Assembly (NCBI RefSeq): GCF_000425785.1 | Contig: NZ_AUEC01000037.1 | Span: 1 to 56,368, forward strand | DNA length: 56,368 nucleotides | From: Pseudomonas taiwanensis DSM 21245 | GTDB taxonomy: Bacteria; Pseudomonadota; Gammaproteobacteria; Pseudomonadales; Pseudomonadaceae | Direction of reading: 5' to 3' | In this document: one piece after another, positions 48,222 through 55,935 of the stretch | Layout: each line of letters begins with the position of its first letter | How positions within the stretch are numbered: position 1 is the stretch's first letter | Made by a program: the position numbers and the translations under genes | Notes under the pieces: model-generated | Database searches by the model: none | What the model was told of the DNA's origin: nothing | Seen by the model: the letters and a program-made list of their open reading frames with translations, nothing else

Positions 48222-48417
48222 CCTCCCTCCGGCCTGGCTGACCGAGCTGAACGACCAGGCCGCCCTTGTGGCTGATCCTGATTGGCGCGCAGCAGTACTT
48301 AATGAGATGGCCTATGCCGCACGCCGGCGGCGAGAGGTCGATGACTGCGACCTGGTCGACATGCTGGAGATCGTTGAGTCGGCCAGGCTGTGGGCTCTGG
48401 ATGGCTCCGATCTGTGA
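48211..48417 (+). CDS. Last gene of prophage A, hypothetical
   Basis: 68 residues (MATSLPPAWLTELNDQAALV; AYAARRRREVDDCDLVDMLE). GGAGGGGG precedes the ATG. Small acidic helical proteins like this close the right arm of many Pseudomonas prophages. The 170 bases that follow to the att site hold nothing recognised. Confidence 0.65.
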   Translation: MATSLPPAWLTELNDQAALVADPDWRAAVLNEMAYAARRRREVDDCDLVDMLEIVESARLWALDGSDL

Positions 48418-48587
48418 GGAGTTATATAAAGGAAGGGAAATGGTCGGCAGAACACCGCGGGCGGGCTGGCCAGGGCCAGTGACTTTTGAAGTGACATCGT
48501 TGGGATGCGTCCGTACCCGTGAAGCCTCGTTGCAGCGAAAGCAGGGCCGGAAATCCTGTGTTTTCATGCCGTTACGCAGGCTCGGCA

Positions 48588-48635
48588 TGCATGGGGTGCA
48601 AGGGGTCGAGTGTTCGAATCACTCCGTCCCGACCA
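48588..48635 (+). other. Attachment site: 3' part of tRNA-Pro(GGG)
   Basis: From TGCATGGGGTGCAAG (anticodon loop with GGG) through the T-arm (GAGTG-TTCGAAT-CACTC) to CGTCCCGA-CCA this is the 3' 48 bases of a tRNA-Pro. The required 5' half (acceptor strand CGGGACG and D-arm) is absent. This is the usual remnant att site left by an integrase that targets the 3' end of a tRNA. It is shared between prophage A on the left and the integrase of B on the right. Confidence 0.88.
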
Positions 48636-48644
48636 AAAATCCCT

Positions 48645-48681
48645 AAAAAATCCAGTCACTTAACGGTGACTGGATTTTTTT
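48645..48681. terminator. Strong bidirectional terminator between att site and integrase
   Basis: AATCCAGTCAC (48649-48659), six-base loop, GTGACTGGATT (48666-48676) with an A-run before and a T-run after, so it works on both strands. It would end the integrase transcript and the tRNA transcript. Confidence 0.93.
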
Positions 48682-48723
48682 ATGCGCGGCTCTGCGCAAA
48701 ACTTGCGCAAAATGGGCGCAAAA

Positions 48724-49830
48724 CTATCCGGCGATTTTACCAATATCCAGGTCGGCTTCGACTTCGGACCACACCACATCTTCGTGTCCTTTCTGGTAAT
48801 TCCTGGTCATGCCTTCAGTTGTATGTCCGGCGATTTTCTGACCATCTTTCCCAGCCCGTTTGTATAGGTGAAGGGAGAGGGCGCGCACTTCATGAAACCC
48901 TGGCATCTCCTCCTCTTTGAGGTCTTGATAACAGCCGGCGGCATCCCTTGCATCCTTGAAGGCACGGGTGAGAAATCTCTCATCGACCTTCGTCCAGTGA
49001 TCCTTCCCTTCACGTTTCTTCTTCCGCTCAGGGCGTCGGTGCACCAAGTACGGAGACAGAATGTCGTCCCGGCAACGGCTCAGCACTTCGCCCAATTGGT
49101 CGGTGACTTTGATCTTCAGCCAGCCAGCGTCCGAAGCCTTCTCCGTTTTGCTCTGCACCACATACAGATAACCATCACGCACGTCTTCGAACTTCATATC
49201 GAGGATGTCGCCACGTCGTTGCGCAGTAATGAGCGCAAGATCGATGGCATTTTTCAGCCAGCGCGGGGACTTATCGCGAATTGCTTTCAGACCTTCTAGC
49301 GTGTGCCGCTTGCGTTGCTTCTTCTCGATCTTTGGAATCGTGTTGGCTGCAGGGTTGTCCGGGCACAGACCTTTGGCAGCGGCATGGTTGAATAGATCGA
49401 TCAGAATTGCTCGCGCTTGGTTGCTTGCCCGTGGGGTTAGCGGCTCAAGGAATTCTGCAATCATCCTGATGGTGATCTGGTCTATTGGTCGCTCGGCGAA
49501 CTCTGCCCGGATTTGCTTGAACCTGACGGCGTATAAATCAAGCGTTGCTTTTGCTAGCTCGCGAGGCGGGAGTACGTCTCGCTCATAGGTGACCAGGAAC
49601 TCGCCCAATGTCACCGAGCTTTCGCCGAGAACCTCGGCTACCAAGTCACCACCACGCAGGAATGCGGTGTTGAGCTGGGCGGCCGCATCGATGGCGCGGC
49701 CCCGGTCTGAGCCGAACTGAAACCACTTCCCGTCGGTGGGGCGCCGATACCGATACGTGCCCCGCCGAGCGTCGAAGTAGAGGTTCATGGGTAGGCCTTT
49801 ATTGGTCTTGTTCCTGGGTCGAGGAACCAT
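48724..49830 (-). CDS. int: Tyrosine integrase of prophage B
   Basis: 368 residues. Catalytic residues: Arg in ITAQRRGD (about 215), HEVR in EMPGFHEVRAL, the second His in IAGHTTEGMT and Tyr in RNYQKG near the C-terminus. The N-terminal arm-binding domain starts MNLYFDARRGTYRYRRPTDG after a short basic lead. Integrates next to the tRNA-Pro 3' end 90 bases away. ATG overlaps the excisionase stop (GTGATG). Confidence 0.95.
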   Translation of the reverse strand: MVPRPRNKTNKGLPMNLYFDARRGTYRYRRPTDGKWFQFGSDRGRAIDAAAQLNTAFLRGGDLVAEVLGESSVTLGEFLVTYERDVLPPRELAKATLDLYAVRFKQIRAEFAERPIDQITIRMIAEFLEPLTPRASNQARAILIDLFNHAAAKGLCPDNPAANTIPKIEKKQRKRHTLEGLKAIRDKSPRWLKNAIDLALITAQRRGDILDMKFEDVRDGYLYVVQSKTEKASDAGWLKIKVTDQLGEVLSRCRDDILSPYLVHRRPERKKKREGKDHWTKVDERFLTRAFKDARDAAGCYQDLKEEEMPGFHEVRALSLHLYKRAGKDGQKIAGHTTEGMTRNYQKGHEDVVWSEVEADLDIGKIAG

Positions 49831-50042
49831 CACGCGACTCCTTTCAACACCATATCAACCAAGCTGTTGCCGGTGGTCCGCTGGTAGGCAGCCCAGTCGA
49901 CGTACCAAATGTTGCCTATCCGTTCGCCCGGAATCTTGCGGTTGCGGAGGTAGTTGCGAATTGCCTGGGAGCACAGCGGAGTGCCGTTCTCGCCCCATTT
50001 TCGCCGCTGAGACTCGCTAATTTTGATCAGTTCTTTCTTCAT
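49830..50042 (-). CDS. xis: Excisionase / AlpA-like winged helix
   Basis: 70 residues with a helix-turn-helix (CSQAIRNYLRNRKIPGERIG, then WYVDWAAYQRTTG). Size, fold and overlap with int identify an excisionase-type directionality factor. The internal ATG gives a start with a ribosome-binding-like AGAC; the longer upstream start is less likely. Confidence 0.78.
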   Translation of the reverse strand: MKKELIKISESQRRKWGENGTPLCSQAIRNYLRNRKIPGERIGNIWYVDWAAYQRTTGNSLVDMVLKGVA

Positions 50043-50156
50043 TATGGTCTCCACGCCGCCGGTGGCGGCCAAATGGTTCGCAAAAATTGCACTTACCCCT
50101 TCGACGCAATGTATGGGTGCTAGAATCCCATTAGTGTGTTCTTTGGGGTGACCGCT

Positions 50157-50405
50157 ATGGCGTTAGTGCTAGAAAATGGAAGTCATGTAAAATTTATTGA
50201 TTGCGTGTTCGATGATGTCGACGTGGCAGTTGAGTTGATCAACTCAACTGATGTGCAAATAAGAAATACAACTGTTACCGGTAGGGCGGTTGTGAGAGGT
50301 AAGCATTCTCGCGGGCTGCTTTTTTCGGGAATTGAGCATACGTATCGTCCAAGCAGAACTCACATTTCAGTAGCTGTACAGAGGGCAATTTATGGCAATG
50401 TTTGA
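50157..50405 (+). CDS. Beta-helix-like accessory protein, first gene of a pair
   Basis: 82 residues with repeated short beta strands (HVKFIDCVFDDVDVAVELIN; NSTDVQIRNTTVTGRAVVRG), reminiscent of parallel beta-helix rungs. No enzyme motif. Low GC. It overlaps the next gene by 14 bases. Rightward, against int and the early operon, so probably a lysogenic gene. Confidence 0.6.
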   Translation: MALVLENGSHVKFIDCVFDDVDVAVELINSTDVQIRNTTVTGRAVVRGKHSRGLLFSGIEHTYRPSRTHISVAVQRAIYGNV

Positions 50406-50643
50406 ACTCGAAGACTCAGATCGGATAAATATTGAAGGGTGCAAGAGCGATAGCGAAACGCTCCTGAAAGGTGCGCGACTTAAGGATGTGACTGCTGTGG
50501 ATTGTGAGGTTCAACAAAAGGCAGTCCAAGAAACTCCAAATCTGAAAGCTGGTAAATTACTTGGCCTTTCAATCGGATGGGCTATGACTATTGTTGCCGG
50601 GGTAATAGTCGCGGCGATATCGACATGGCTTGGGTTGTCTTGA
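50392..50643 (+). CDS. Accessory protein with rung-like repeats and C-terminal membrane anchor
   Basis: 83 residues. The first half (DSDRINIEGCKSDSETLLKG, ARLKDVTAVDCEV) continues the beta-rung pattern of the preceding protein, and the last 25 residues (LGLSIGWAMTIVAGVIVAAI) are a membrane helix. The pair could form a membrane-tethered beta-helix. Function unknown. Confidence 0.6.
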   Translation: MAMFELEDSDRINIEGCKSDSETLLKGARLKDVTAVDCEVQQKAVQETPNLKAGKLLGLSIGWAMTIVAGVIVAAISTWLGLS

Positions 50644-50711
50644 GGTTACTGACTTCTGGGCGTAAGACTAAGAATCTTTTCCTGGGAAGTCCTTGTATGT
50701 CAGTACCAGGA

Positions 50712-51092
50712 TCACGGAATCAGCTCCTTCGGTATCTGGACGATATTGCCGAGCCTGTGGTTGACAAGGCCCCGGCAGAATGCGACCAGCGCGGTTGGCC
50801 CGTAGCACCAGACTCTGGCGCCGGCCGGCCCGCCTGCGTAGCAGACATCATCGGGCAGGCCAGGAATGTGCTGCGATTTTCCGGAGTGCTCATCGATCAG
50901 CAGGCCGCCCTGGCTCCAATCTTTCGACGGCTGATAGAGGTTCGTCCAGCAGCCCCCCTCGGGTGTGTCGTAGATGCAGCTCACGCCTTGCTCGCTCACC
51001 TTGATCTCGCCGGCGGCTGTAGCCTTGGCCACCGCCCAGTCCAGAGGCGCGCCGACCAGGTTGGAGACCCTCACTTGGATCAGGTCGCTCAT
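50712..51092 (-). CDS. NinX-like protein (DUF2591)
   Basis: 126 residues. GAPLDWAVAKATAAGEIKVS and YQPSKDWSQGGLLIDEHSGK are the DUF2591/NinX signature. Function unknown. Its ATG overlaps the end of the interrupted gene at 51089 by four bases. Confidence 0.85.
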   Translation of the reverse strand: MSDLIQVRVSNLVGAPLDWAVAKATAAGEIKVSEQGVSCIYDTPEGGCWTNLYQPSKDWSQGGLLIDEHSGKSQHIPGLPDDVCYAGGPAGARVWCYGPTALVAFCRGLVNHRLGNIVQIPKELIP

Positions 51093-51442
51093 GCTGCCTC
51101 CTGCATTGCTTTGCCCACTTCAGCGGCAACCTCAACAATTGCCCGGCGGGTAGCTTTCGGGTTACTGATAGGCGTTATGTCCCGAGATGCTTCAACAAAG
51201 TCACCTCGGCACCCTGCGCGGTATGACTTCCAGACGCGGCCAGGGTGAATGGGCATCTCCAGCTCAAGAGCGAGGCTGAATGCTTGGCCATCGTGGTGCA
51301 GCGGCTCCCACACCGTCCAAAGGTCGTTGCCGCGCCTGACCCAAAGGGTGTAGTCCTGCCAAGAGGTCTAGAAGCCTGCGGCCTTGGCGGCGAAGGTCAG
51401 CAGCTCCCGGTCTTCGGCGCTCACTACGGTTACGTCGATCAT
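51089..51442 (-). pseudogene. Early gene interrupted by in-frame amber codon 25
   Basis: Reading from ATG 51442 gives MIDVTVVSAEDRELLTFAAK AAGF, then TAG (51368-51370), then TSWQDYTLWVRRGNDLWTVW, EPLHHDGQAFSLALELEMPI and a final ATRRAIVEVAAEVGKAMQEAA. The two parts together match one widespread phage protein family (AAKAAG ... W.PL.DDGDAL.LA ... ATRRAIV.AAAEIG). The start overlaps the preceding stop and the end overlaps the NinX start, both as ATGA, so the original gene clearly spanned the TAG. Confidence 0.75.
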
Positions 51443-51720
51443 GGCGCCACCTGGCTGGGGTAGGGCGGCTGTGTGGAAAGGGAGAGCGAGCCCAGCAGCG
51501 GGAGCCTCACCCATGCGCCGAAGTGGCCGCAGCCGATTCGGTACTTGGTGCCGGCCGCCATCGAGGGGCCGAATGCCGGAAGACAAAGCGCCTTCTTGGG
51601 CTTGCGCCACCACACCGCCCAGCGCCAGTAGCCACACTTCAGCGCCCAGCTCGCGACAACAGCCTCCTCCCTTCCGCCGTAACACCAGCGCAGTCCAAGA
51701 AACAGTTTTCCGATCTTCAC
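51439..51720 (-). CDS. Hypothetical early phage protein, Trp/Gly-rich
   Basis: 93 residues (MKIGKLFLGLRWCYGGREEA; KCGYWRWAVWWRKPKKALCL), basic and aromatic. GTG start overlapping the previous stop, end overlapping the next ATG. No family recognised. Confidence 0.6.
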   Translation of the reverse strand: MKIGKLFLGLRWCYGGREEAVVASWALKCGYWRWAVWWRKPKKALCLPAFGPSMAAGTKYRIGCGHFGAWVRLPLLGSLSLSTQPPYPSQVAP

Positions 51721-51968
51721 AGCTGATACCTCTCATCAATCCAGCGCCCAGGCGCCAGAGCGGGTGTAGGTTCGGGTTGGGTTTCGTGCGGGGAGAGCAG
51801 GCGCTCGTTGCCGGCCTGCAGCTGGCTGTCGGGGGTGCAGCTGATGCCGACCCCATTCAGCAGGTAGCAGGTGACGCCGTGCTGGCTGTCGTGCTGCACG
51901 TCGATGACGTTCTCGGTTGCGCTGGCGCCGGTGGCCAGCAGCAGGAGGCAGAGGGCGAGGCGGGTCAT
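51717..51968 (-). CDS. Small exported phage protein
   Basis: 83 residues; MTRLALCLLLLATGASATEN is a signal peptide. The mature part has one disulphide-capable pair (VTCYLLNGVGISC). Ribosome-binding AAGGTGAG. Secreted proteins are unusual in early operons; role unknown. Confidence 0.65.
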   Translation of the reverse strand: MTRLALCLLLLATGASATENVIDVQHDSQHGVTCYLLNGVGISCTPDSQLQAGNERLLSPHETQPEPTPALAPGRWIDERYQL

Positions 51969-52342
51969 TGTTGGCTCACCTTTTCGAAGTGGAAGACGAC
52001 CTCGGCCCCGGTCTCGGCGATAGGGCCGTAGGCCTTGGCCAGGCGTTAGATGGGGTGGTACTGGTTGAGGCTGTTGACGTGGCCGGCCAGCCAGCGGCGC
52101 CAGTCCTCCAGCTGCATTCGGTGCTTGCTCAGGTTGCAGGGCACACAGGCCGGCATGATGTTGGCCAGGTTGTGGTTGCCTGGCCGTAGGGCTGGGACTG
52201 TCTTCGCTGCTTCGCCTGTGTTGCGGACGACTGGCTCGAAGTGATCTGCGTGCCAGCGCTCGCCCAGATCGTTGCCGCAATAGGCGCAGCGGCCGCCGTA
52301 CTTCATGCAGACCTGCTCGCGCTCAGCTTTCTTGAGGCGCAC
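51965..52342 (-). pseudogene. HNH endonuclease with in-frame ochre near the C-terminus
   Basis: From GTG (52342; AAGGAG five bases upstream) the protein has CAYCGNDLGERWHADHFEPV, then MPACVPCNLSKHRM, a HNH core with four zinc cysteines. The frame stops at TAA (52046-52048, codon 99) after NQYHPI. The same frame then continues RLAKAYGPIAETGAEVVFHF EKVSQQ to a TGA that overlaps the next ATG (ATGA). That tail matches the normal C-terminus of phage HNH proteins. A Tyr codon (TAC/TAT) changed to TAA is the simplest cause. The N-terminal HNH part alone may still be active. Confidence 0.72.
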
Positions 52343-52426
52343 GGGTACTCCTTGGCCGCCATATCGCGGCATTGAATAGGGGGGAGAGGGGTTACAGCTG
52401 GATGGAGTACAAATGTGCTCCAGGCG

Positions 52427-53068
52427 TCAGGCGGGCTCTCGGGTGGTGTTCGGCTGAATCGCGAGACCCCTGACGGCTTCGCTGTAGATGTACTTGATCT
52501 TGTCCCACGGGATGATATGGCGCTGGCCGTACTCACCCTCGCCATCGCATATCTCGCAGCCTTCTACCGGCTCATCCAGTTCGCGGCATTCCGGGCATTC
52601 CTGGGTGACCTCCAGCTTGAACTCACCGAGCAGCAGTGCCTTGGCGCCGTTCTCGGCCGTGAGCCGCTTGGGCATCAGGCAGTATCCGTCAGGGATGGAT
52701 ACCAACGGCCCAACAGGGACAATCGGCAGCCCAGTCGCCGCCGCATCCCGCTCTGCCTCTTCTTTGGTCCACCAGATGGCAGTACCAACCATCCAGGCTA
52801 TTGGCTCGGGGTGGGGCTTTGCGGCGGCGCGCTTGTTCCACTCTTTCACTGCATGGTCATGGCCTGGCTGATCCTCGCCTTCGTGCTGCTGGACTCCGAC
52901 TGGCCCGCTAGCAAGGCAGGCCGAATACTTATCGACTCGGCCTTGGCAGATAACGACAGAGGCATCGCTGTCGAGTTGCTCAACGAAGGCGTCTTGCTGA
53001 CCGCAAAACGGGCACCGGCACAGCTTCGTGGCTTTCTCGGTGTTGCTGGATCGGTTTTCTTTAGACAA
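52427..53068 (-). CDS. Lar-like zinc protein (restriction alleviation family)
   Basis: 213 residues. The N-terminus (LCRCPFCGQQDAFVEQLDSD and DHAVKEWNKRA) matches Lar-type restriction-alleviation proteins, with a CPFCG zinc ribbon and the W-NKR motif. A second cysteine set near the C-terminus (CPECRELDEPVEGCEICDGE) is a DnaJ-like zinc pattern. Lar of Rac reduces type I restriction; whether this longer fusion does so is not known. Confidence 0.7.
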   Translation of the reverse strand: MSKENRSSNTEKATKLCRCPFCGQQDAFVEQLDSDASVVICQGRVDKYSACLASGPVGVQQHEGEDQPGHDHAVKEWNKRAAAKPHPEPIAWMVGTAIWWTKEEAERDAAATGLPIVPVGPLVSIPDGYCLMPKRLTAENGAKALLLGEFKLEVTQECPECRELDEPVEGCEICDGEGEYGQRHIIPWDKIKYIYSEAVRGLAIQPNTTREPA

Positions 53069-53183
53069 GCTGGCTCCTCCTCCGCTAACACGGCTTGATA
53101 TTTTTCAGGTTGGTTTGCTTTTGGGGCGAAAAATGTTGAAATGTGTGAGGTTAGTTGAGTTATTAAAAACTGTAAGGGTGCCC

Positions 53184-53972
53184 ATGATTGCTAATGATGA
53201 GAAACTTTTTCACTATACGGATCTAGGGGCGATCGCTTCGATTGTAAAGAGTCGAAAGTTGTGGCTGACAAATATAAGTTATTTGAATGACACGGATGAA
53301 ATGAAAAATGGGGCTAGGTGTCTGTTAAATCAGTACAATAAACTGGCGGCAGAGGAAGATCAGCCGCCAGAACGAGCATTTGCAACAGGGTTTCTCGCAG
53401 TTGCTCTGGCAAGAATGAACGCACAAGAAGCTGATCACTCGGTTTTCACTTGTTCGTTTAGTCGGGCGCCTAATTTGTTAAGTCAGTGGCGAGGTTATGG
53501 GAATTTTGCCGTTGAATTTTCAAGGGCACAACTTGAGAAAAAGCATAGACTTTTGGATTGTGTATATAGCGACGTAAAAAAGAGGGCGGAGGCAAAAAAG
53601 GTTGTATCAAACTTGGTAGCTGCCTTTAATGATGTTGCTACAAATGGTACGACCATGGAGAAGGCTGGTGAGGCGGCGGATGAATTGAGTGTTAGTGCTG
53701 GGAGATTTAAGAATAAGCACTTTTCTGCAGAGAAAGAGGTTAGGCTGGTAGTGGCGGGAGCTCATGAGTGTTCGGAGGTTATGTATCGATCTCGGGGCGA
53801 GTACCTGGTTCCGTATTTGGAAGTTGAAGTGTCGCCCGAAAGCATCGCTGCAATCCATATCGGTCCTATAGCCGATCAAGCTTTAGCTGAACGCTCTATC
53901 AAGTCGTTGCTTAGATCATGTGGTTATATAGGTATCCAAGTCGTTAAGTCTGATATCCCATATCGAGCCTGA
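53184..53972 (+). CDS. DUF2971 protein (possible abortive-infection type)
   Basis: 262 residues. EKLFHYTDLGAIASIVKSRK and LWLTNISYLNDTDEMKNGAR at the N-terminus and CSFSRAPNLLSQWRGYGNFA in the middle define DUF2971, a family seen in phage defence and Abi contexts. GC is much lower than the flanking early genes, and it runs against the early operon. A lysogen-expressed defence function is inferred. The start MIANDEKLF is preferred; longer starts lack ribosome-binding sites. Confidence 0.75.
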   Translation: MIANDEKLFHYTDLGAIASIVKSRKLWLTNISYLNDTDEMKNGARCLLNQYNKLAAEEDQPPERAFATGFLAVALARMNAQEADHSVFTCSFSRAPNLLSQWRGYGNFAVEFSRAQLEKKHRLLDCVYSDVKKRAEAKKVVSNLVAAFNDVATNGTTMEKAGEAADELSVSAGRFKNKHFSAEKEVRLVVAGAHECSEVMYRSRGEYLVPYLEVEVSPESIAAIHIGPIADQALAERSIKSLLRSCGYIGIQVVKSDIPYRA

Positions 53973-54057
53973 TCCCACGTTTTATAATTTTCCTATATTG
54001 ATCTATAAAGGATCTATAGTCGGCTATAAACTAGAGCTGGCGGGCAGCGCCGGAGGT

Positions 54058-54504
54058 TCAGGCGGCTTTTCGCTTGCTCAGCGCCGCCTTGTAGCTGGCT
54101 TTGGCCAGGGGCGCTGTGGGGCACCACTCGCCTTCAATGTCTCGGTCGCAGGAGCCTCGCCAACCGGAACGCGATCGGTACATTCGGTACTGCCACTGGC
54201 CTTCATGCTTGCGCTTCTCGCGATGAGGCCGGTTGATACCCAGGAACTCGTGGAAATCGCAGTTCCACTCTTCGTCGTAGTACCGGTCGTAGTTGGTGCG
54301 GCGCGGTGGCTTGGGCAGCGCTTCAGCCATCTCGCCATACTCGATGCCGTCCACGGGATGGTAACGGCTTGGATGGCGCTTCAAACTCTCGTCGAGGGTG
54401 ACGCCAGGCTTGCCGTAGGCAATCACGCGGCGGCCGATGCACGCCGGGACCTGGTAATACTGCTGCACGTACTCGCAGGGTGTGCCGATCATGGCTTTCT
54501 CCAT
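54058..54504 (-). CDS. Hypothetical early phage protein
   Basis: 148 residues (MEKAMIGTPCEYVQQYYQVP; PHREKRKHEGQWQYRMYRSR), basic and rich in aromatic residues. The GGAGGG in the 63-bp repeat lies about ten bases upstream. In position it corresponds to the gene at 1-253 in prophage A but the sequence is unrelated. Confidence 0.65.
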   Translation of the reverse strand: MEKAMIGTPCEYVQQYYQVPACIGRRVIAYGKPGVTLDESLKRHPSRYHPVDGIEYGEMAEALPKPPRRTNYDRYYDEEWNCDFHEFLGINRPHREKRKHEGQWQYRMYRSRSGWRGSCDRDIEGEWCPTAPLAKASYKAALSKRKAA

Positions 54505-54561
54505 GCATGCGCCGCCCTCCGTGGCCGGATGCGGCATGGTGGCAATTTGGTTTAGGATGGG
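54499..54561. repeat. 63-bp direct repeat shared with prophage A, copy 2
   Basis: 62 of 63 bases match 261-323. It again separates a leftward early gene from a rightward accessory gene, which here is a different gene from that in A. Confidence 0.9.
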
Positions 54562-54593
54562 TTATTTAGCACTTCAGGATTAAGGAGGTCGAT

Positions 54594-55289
54594 GTGCTGA
54601 AAAAGCTTGAATGGTGGTGGCCGGTGATCACCTTGGCCTACTTCTCGGTGATGATGTGGTGGGTTATCCAGAAGTGGGATGAATTTTCTTCGTTGAAGTT
54701 AAACGAACTAGGTGATTTCTTAGCAGGCGCGTTCGGCCCACTCGCATTTTTATGGCTATTGCTTGGAATAGTGTTGCAGGGGCGAGAACTTAAAGCCAGT
54801 TCTGAGGCGTTGAAAAAACAAGGAGAAGAGCTTGCAGAGAATGTGCGGCAGCAGAAAGCTCTAGTAGATGTTGCTGAGAGGCAGTGGCAAGCACAATTGG
54901 AAAGCCATGAGAATCAGGCGAAACAATTTCAATTGCTGGTTGAGCCCATATTTCAGCTCTACTCGACTACCGGTGGATTTTCGAATGGTGAGCGATACAG
55001 AGACTTTTCGCTCACCAATATGGGGGTGGATTGCCAGCGTATCGAAGTGTTCTTTAGGCCTGAGTCCGTAGAGGATAAACAGCTTGTTTTCAAACAGGCG
55101 GTGCTTAAGGTTGGGCAACTAGCTCAGTTTTCACTTTCGTTTCCGAACGATGTTATTCCGGGGAAAGGGATGATCCTTGTTCGATACGTGAACCGAGTCG
55201 GCGGGATGGGGGCTCAAAGCTTCAAATGCCTTTTTGAATTGAGTGATGATGGTGGTATCGAGGTGAAGATTGAAAAATTTTTTGTCTGA
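54594..55289 (+). CDS. Membrane coiled-coil accessory protein
   Basis: 231 residues. Two hydrophobic segments (WWWPVITLAYFSVMMWWVIQ and GPLAFLWLLLGIVLQ) precede a coiled-coil (about 65-110, SSEALKKQGEELAENVRQQK) and a beta-rich C-terminus. GTG start with AAGGAGG five bases upstream. Low GC. It occupies the accessory slot beside the 63-bp repeat. The architecture resembles uncharacterised phage exclusion proteins; no proof. Confidence 0.65.
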   Translation: MLKKLEWWWPVITLAYFSVMMWWVIQKWDEFSSLKLNELGDFLAGAFGPLAFLWLLLGIVLQGRELKASSEALKKQGEELAENVRQQKALVDVAERQWQAQLESHENQAKQFQLLVEPIFQLYSTTGGFSNGERYRDFSLTNMGVDCQRIEVFFRPESVEDKQLVFKQAVLKVGQLAQFSLSFPNDVIPGKGMILVRYVNRVGGMGAQSFKCLFELSDDGGIEVKIEKFFV

Positions 55290-55380
55290 ATAATTGAGTA
55301 GACACTTTCTACTAATCGGCTTGCCGGAAGATTGATGTGTTGCTGGCGCCGGCAATGCCGGACGCGGGCGGTGATACGCT

Positions 55381-55935
55381 TCATTTGCGGGCGCGGACCT
55401 TTGGGAAGTCGATGTTGTTTCGCTCGATGATCTTCACCAGCGTTCCGTAGTTGAGCTCAAGCTGCGTCGCCACCTGGGCGCGATGCTGACCCTCATCCCG
55501 CAGGGCGGAGATTCGCTCGACAAGCTTCAGCTCCTCGATGCGCTTTTCGTTCCGTTGGATCTGGCGCTGAACCTCTCGTTTATCCACCTCGGGGTTCTTG
55601 CTCTCGGGCCGGCGGAACACGAAGTTGCCCTCGCGACCTGCTCGGAACAGTGCCTGCCTGGAGTAGCCGGTGGCTTCCTGCACCTCTTGGCAGGTCATGG
55701 TCCTGGCCATCTTGCGGATCTCCGCCAGCTGCGAGGCGCGCCGGATGACACGGGGATCTTCCTTCTTGGCAGGCGCGGCCTGGATCGCCTCGATGTCTCG
55801 ATGCGCTGGGCGCGGCACCGGCTCGTAGCCTTTCACCTGCTGTACGGCCCCGCCGTCGAGGAAGAAGCTGTCGATGCTCGCATTGAGCTGGGCCAGCACT
55901 GCATCGCGCTGGCTTGGGAGTGGTGCGCCGTTCAT
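55381..55935 (-). CDS. Helix-turn-helix early protein, relative of 1142-1654
   Basis: 184 residues. The central ARTMTCQEVQEATGYSRQAL and C-terminal VERISALRDEGQHRAQVATQ, then IIERNNIDFPKVRARK, line up with the protein at 1142-1654 in prophage A; the N-terminal region also shares FFxxGGxxxxxxGxEPVPxR. Likely a DNA-binding regulator. Its start overlaps the stop of the IS-interrupted gene by four bases. Confidence 0.75.
   Translation of the reverse strand: MNGAPLPSQRDAVLAQLNASIDSFFLDGGAVQQVKGYEPVPRPAHRDIEAIQAAPAKKEDPRVIRRASQLAEIRKMARTMTCQEVQEATGYSRQALFRAGREGNFVFRRPESKNPEVDKREVQRQIQRNEKRIEELKLVERISALRDEGQHRAQVATQLELNYGTLVKIIERNNIDFPKVRARK

Larger units (their letters stand above)
1..48640. mobile_element. 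Prophage A (lambdoid siphophage), left end outside window
   Basis: The gene order matches a complete lambdoid siphophage from the leftward early operon to the lysis genes: CI/Cro switch, O/P-like replication, NinB/NinG, Q-like, holins, terminase, head, tail, endolysin, Rz/Rz1. The right end is the partial tRNA-Pro at 48588-48635. No integrase of this phage is visible. By comparison with prophage B, where the equivalent of position 261 lies about 5.8 kb from the att site, its integrase should lie roughly 5-6 kb beyond the left edge. The right boundary is taken just after the CCA of the tRNA fragment. Confidence 0.85.

Noticed and set aside
48559..48635. A complete tRNA-Pro gene
   Set aside because: Only the 3' 48 bases match; the 5' acceptor strand and D-arm are missing, so it is an att remnant.
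51089..52342. Genome-wide amber recoding
   Set aside because: TAG ends well-supported genes such as 28583 and 7113, and one of the interruptions is TAA, so mutation is a simpler explanation.
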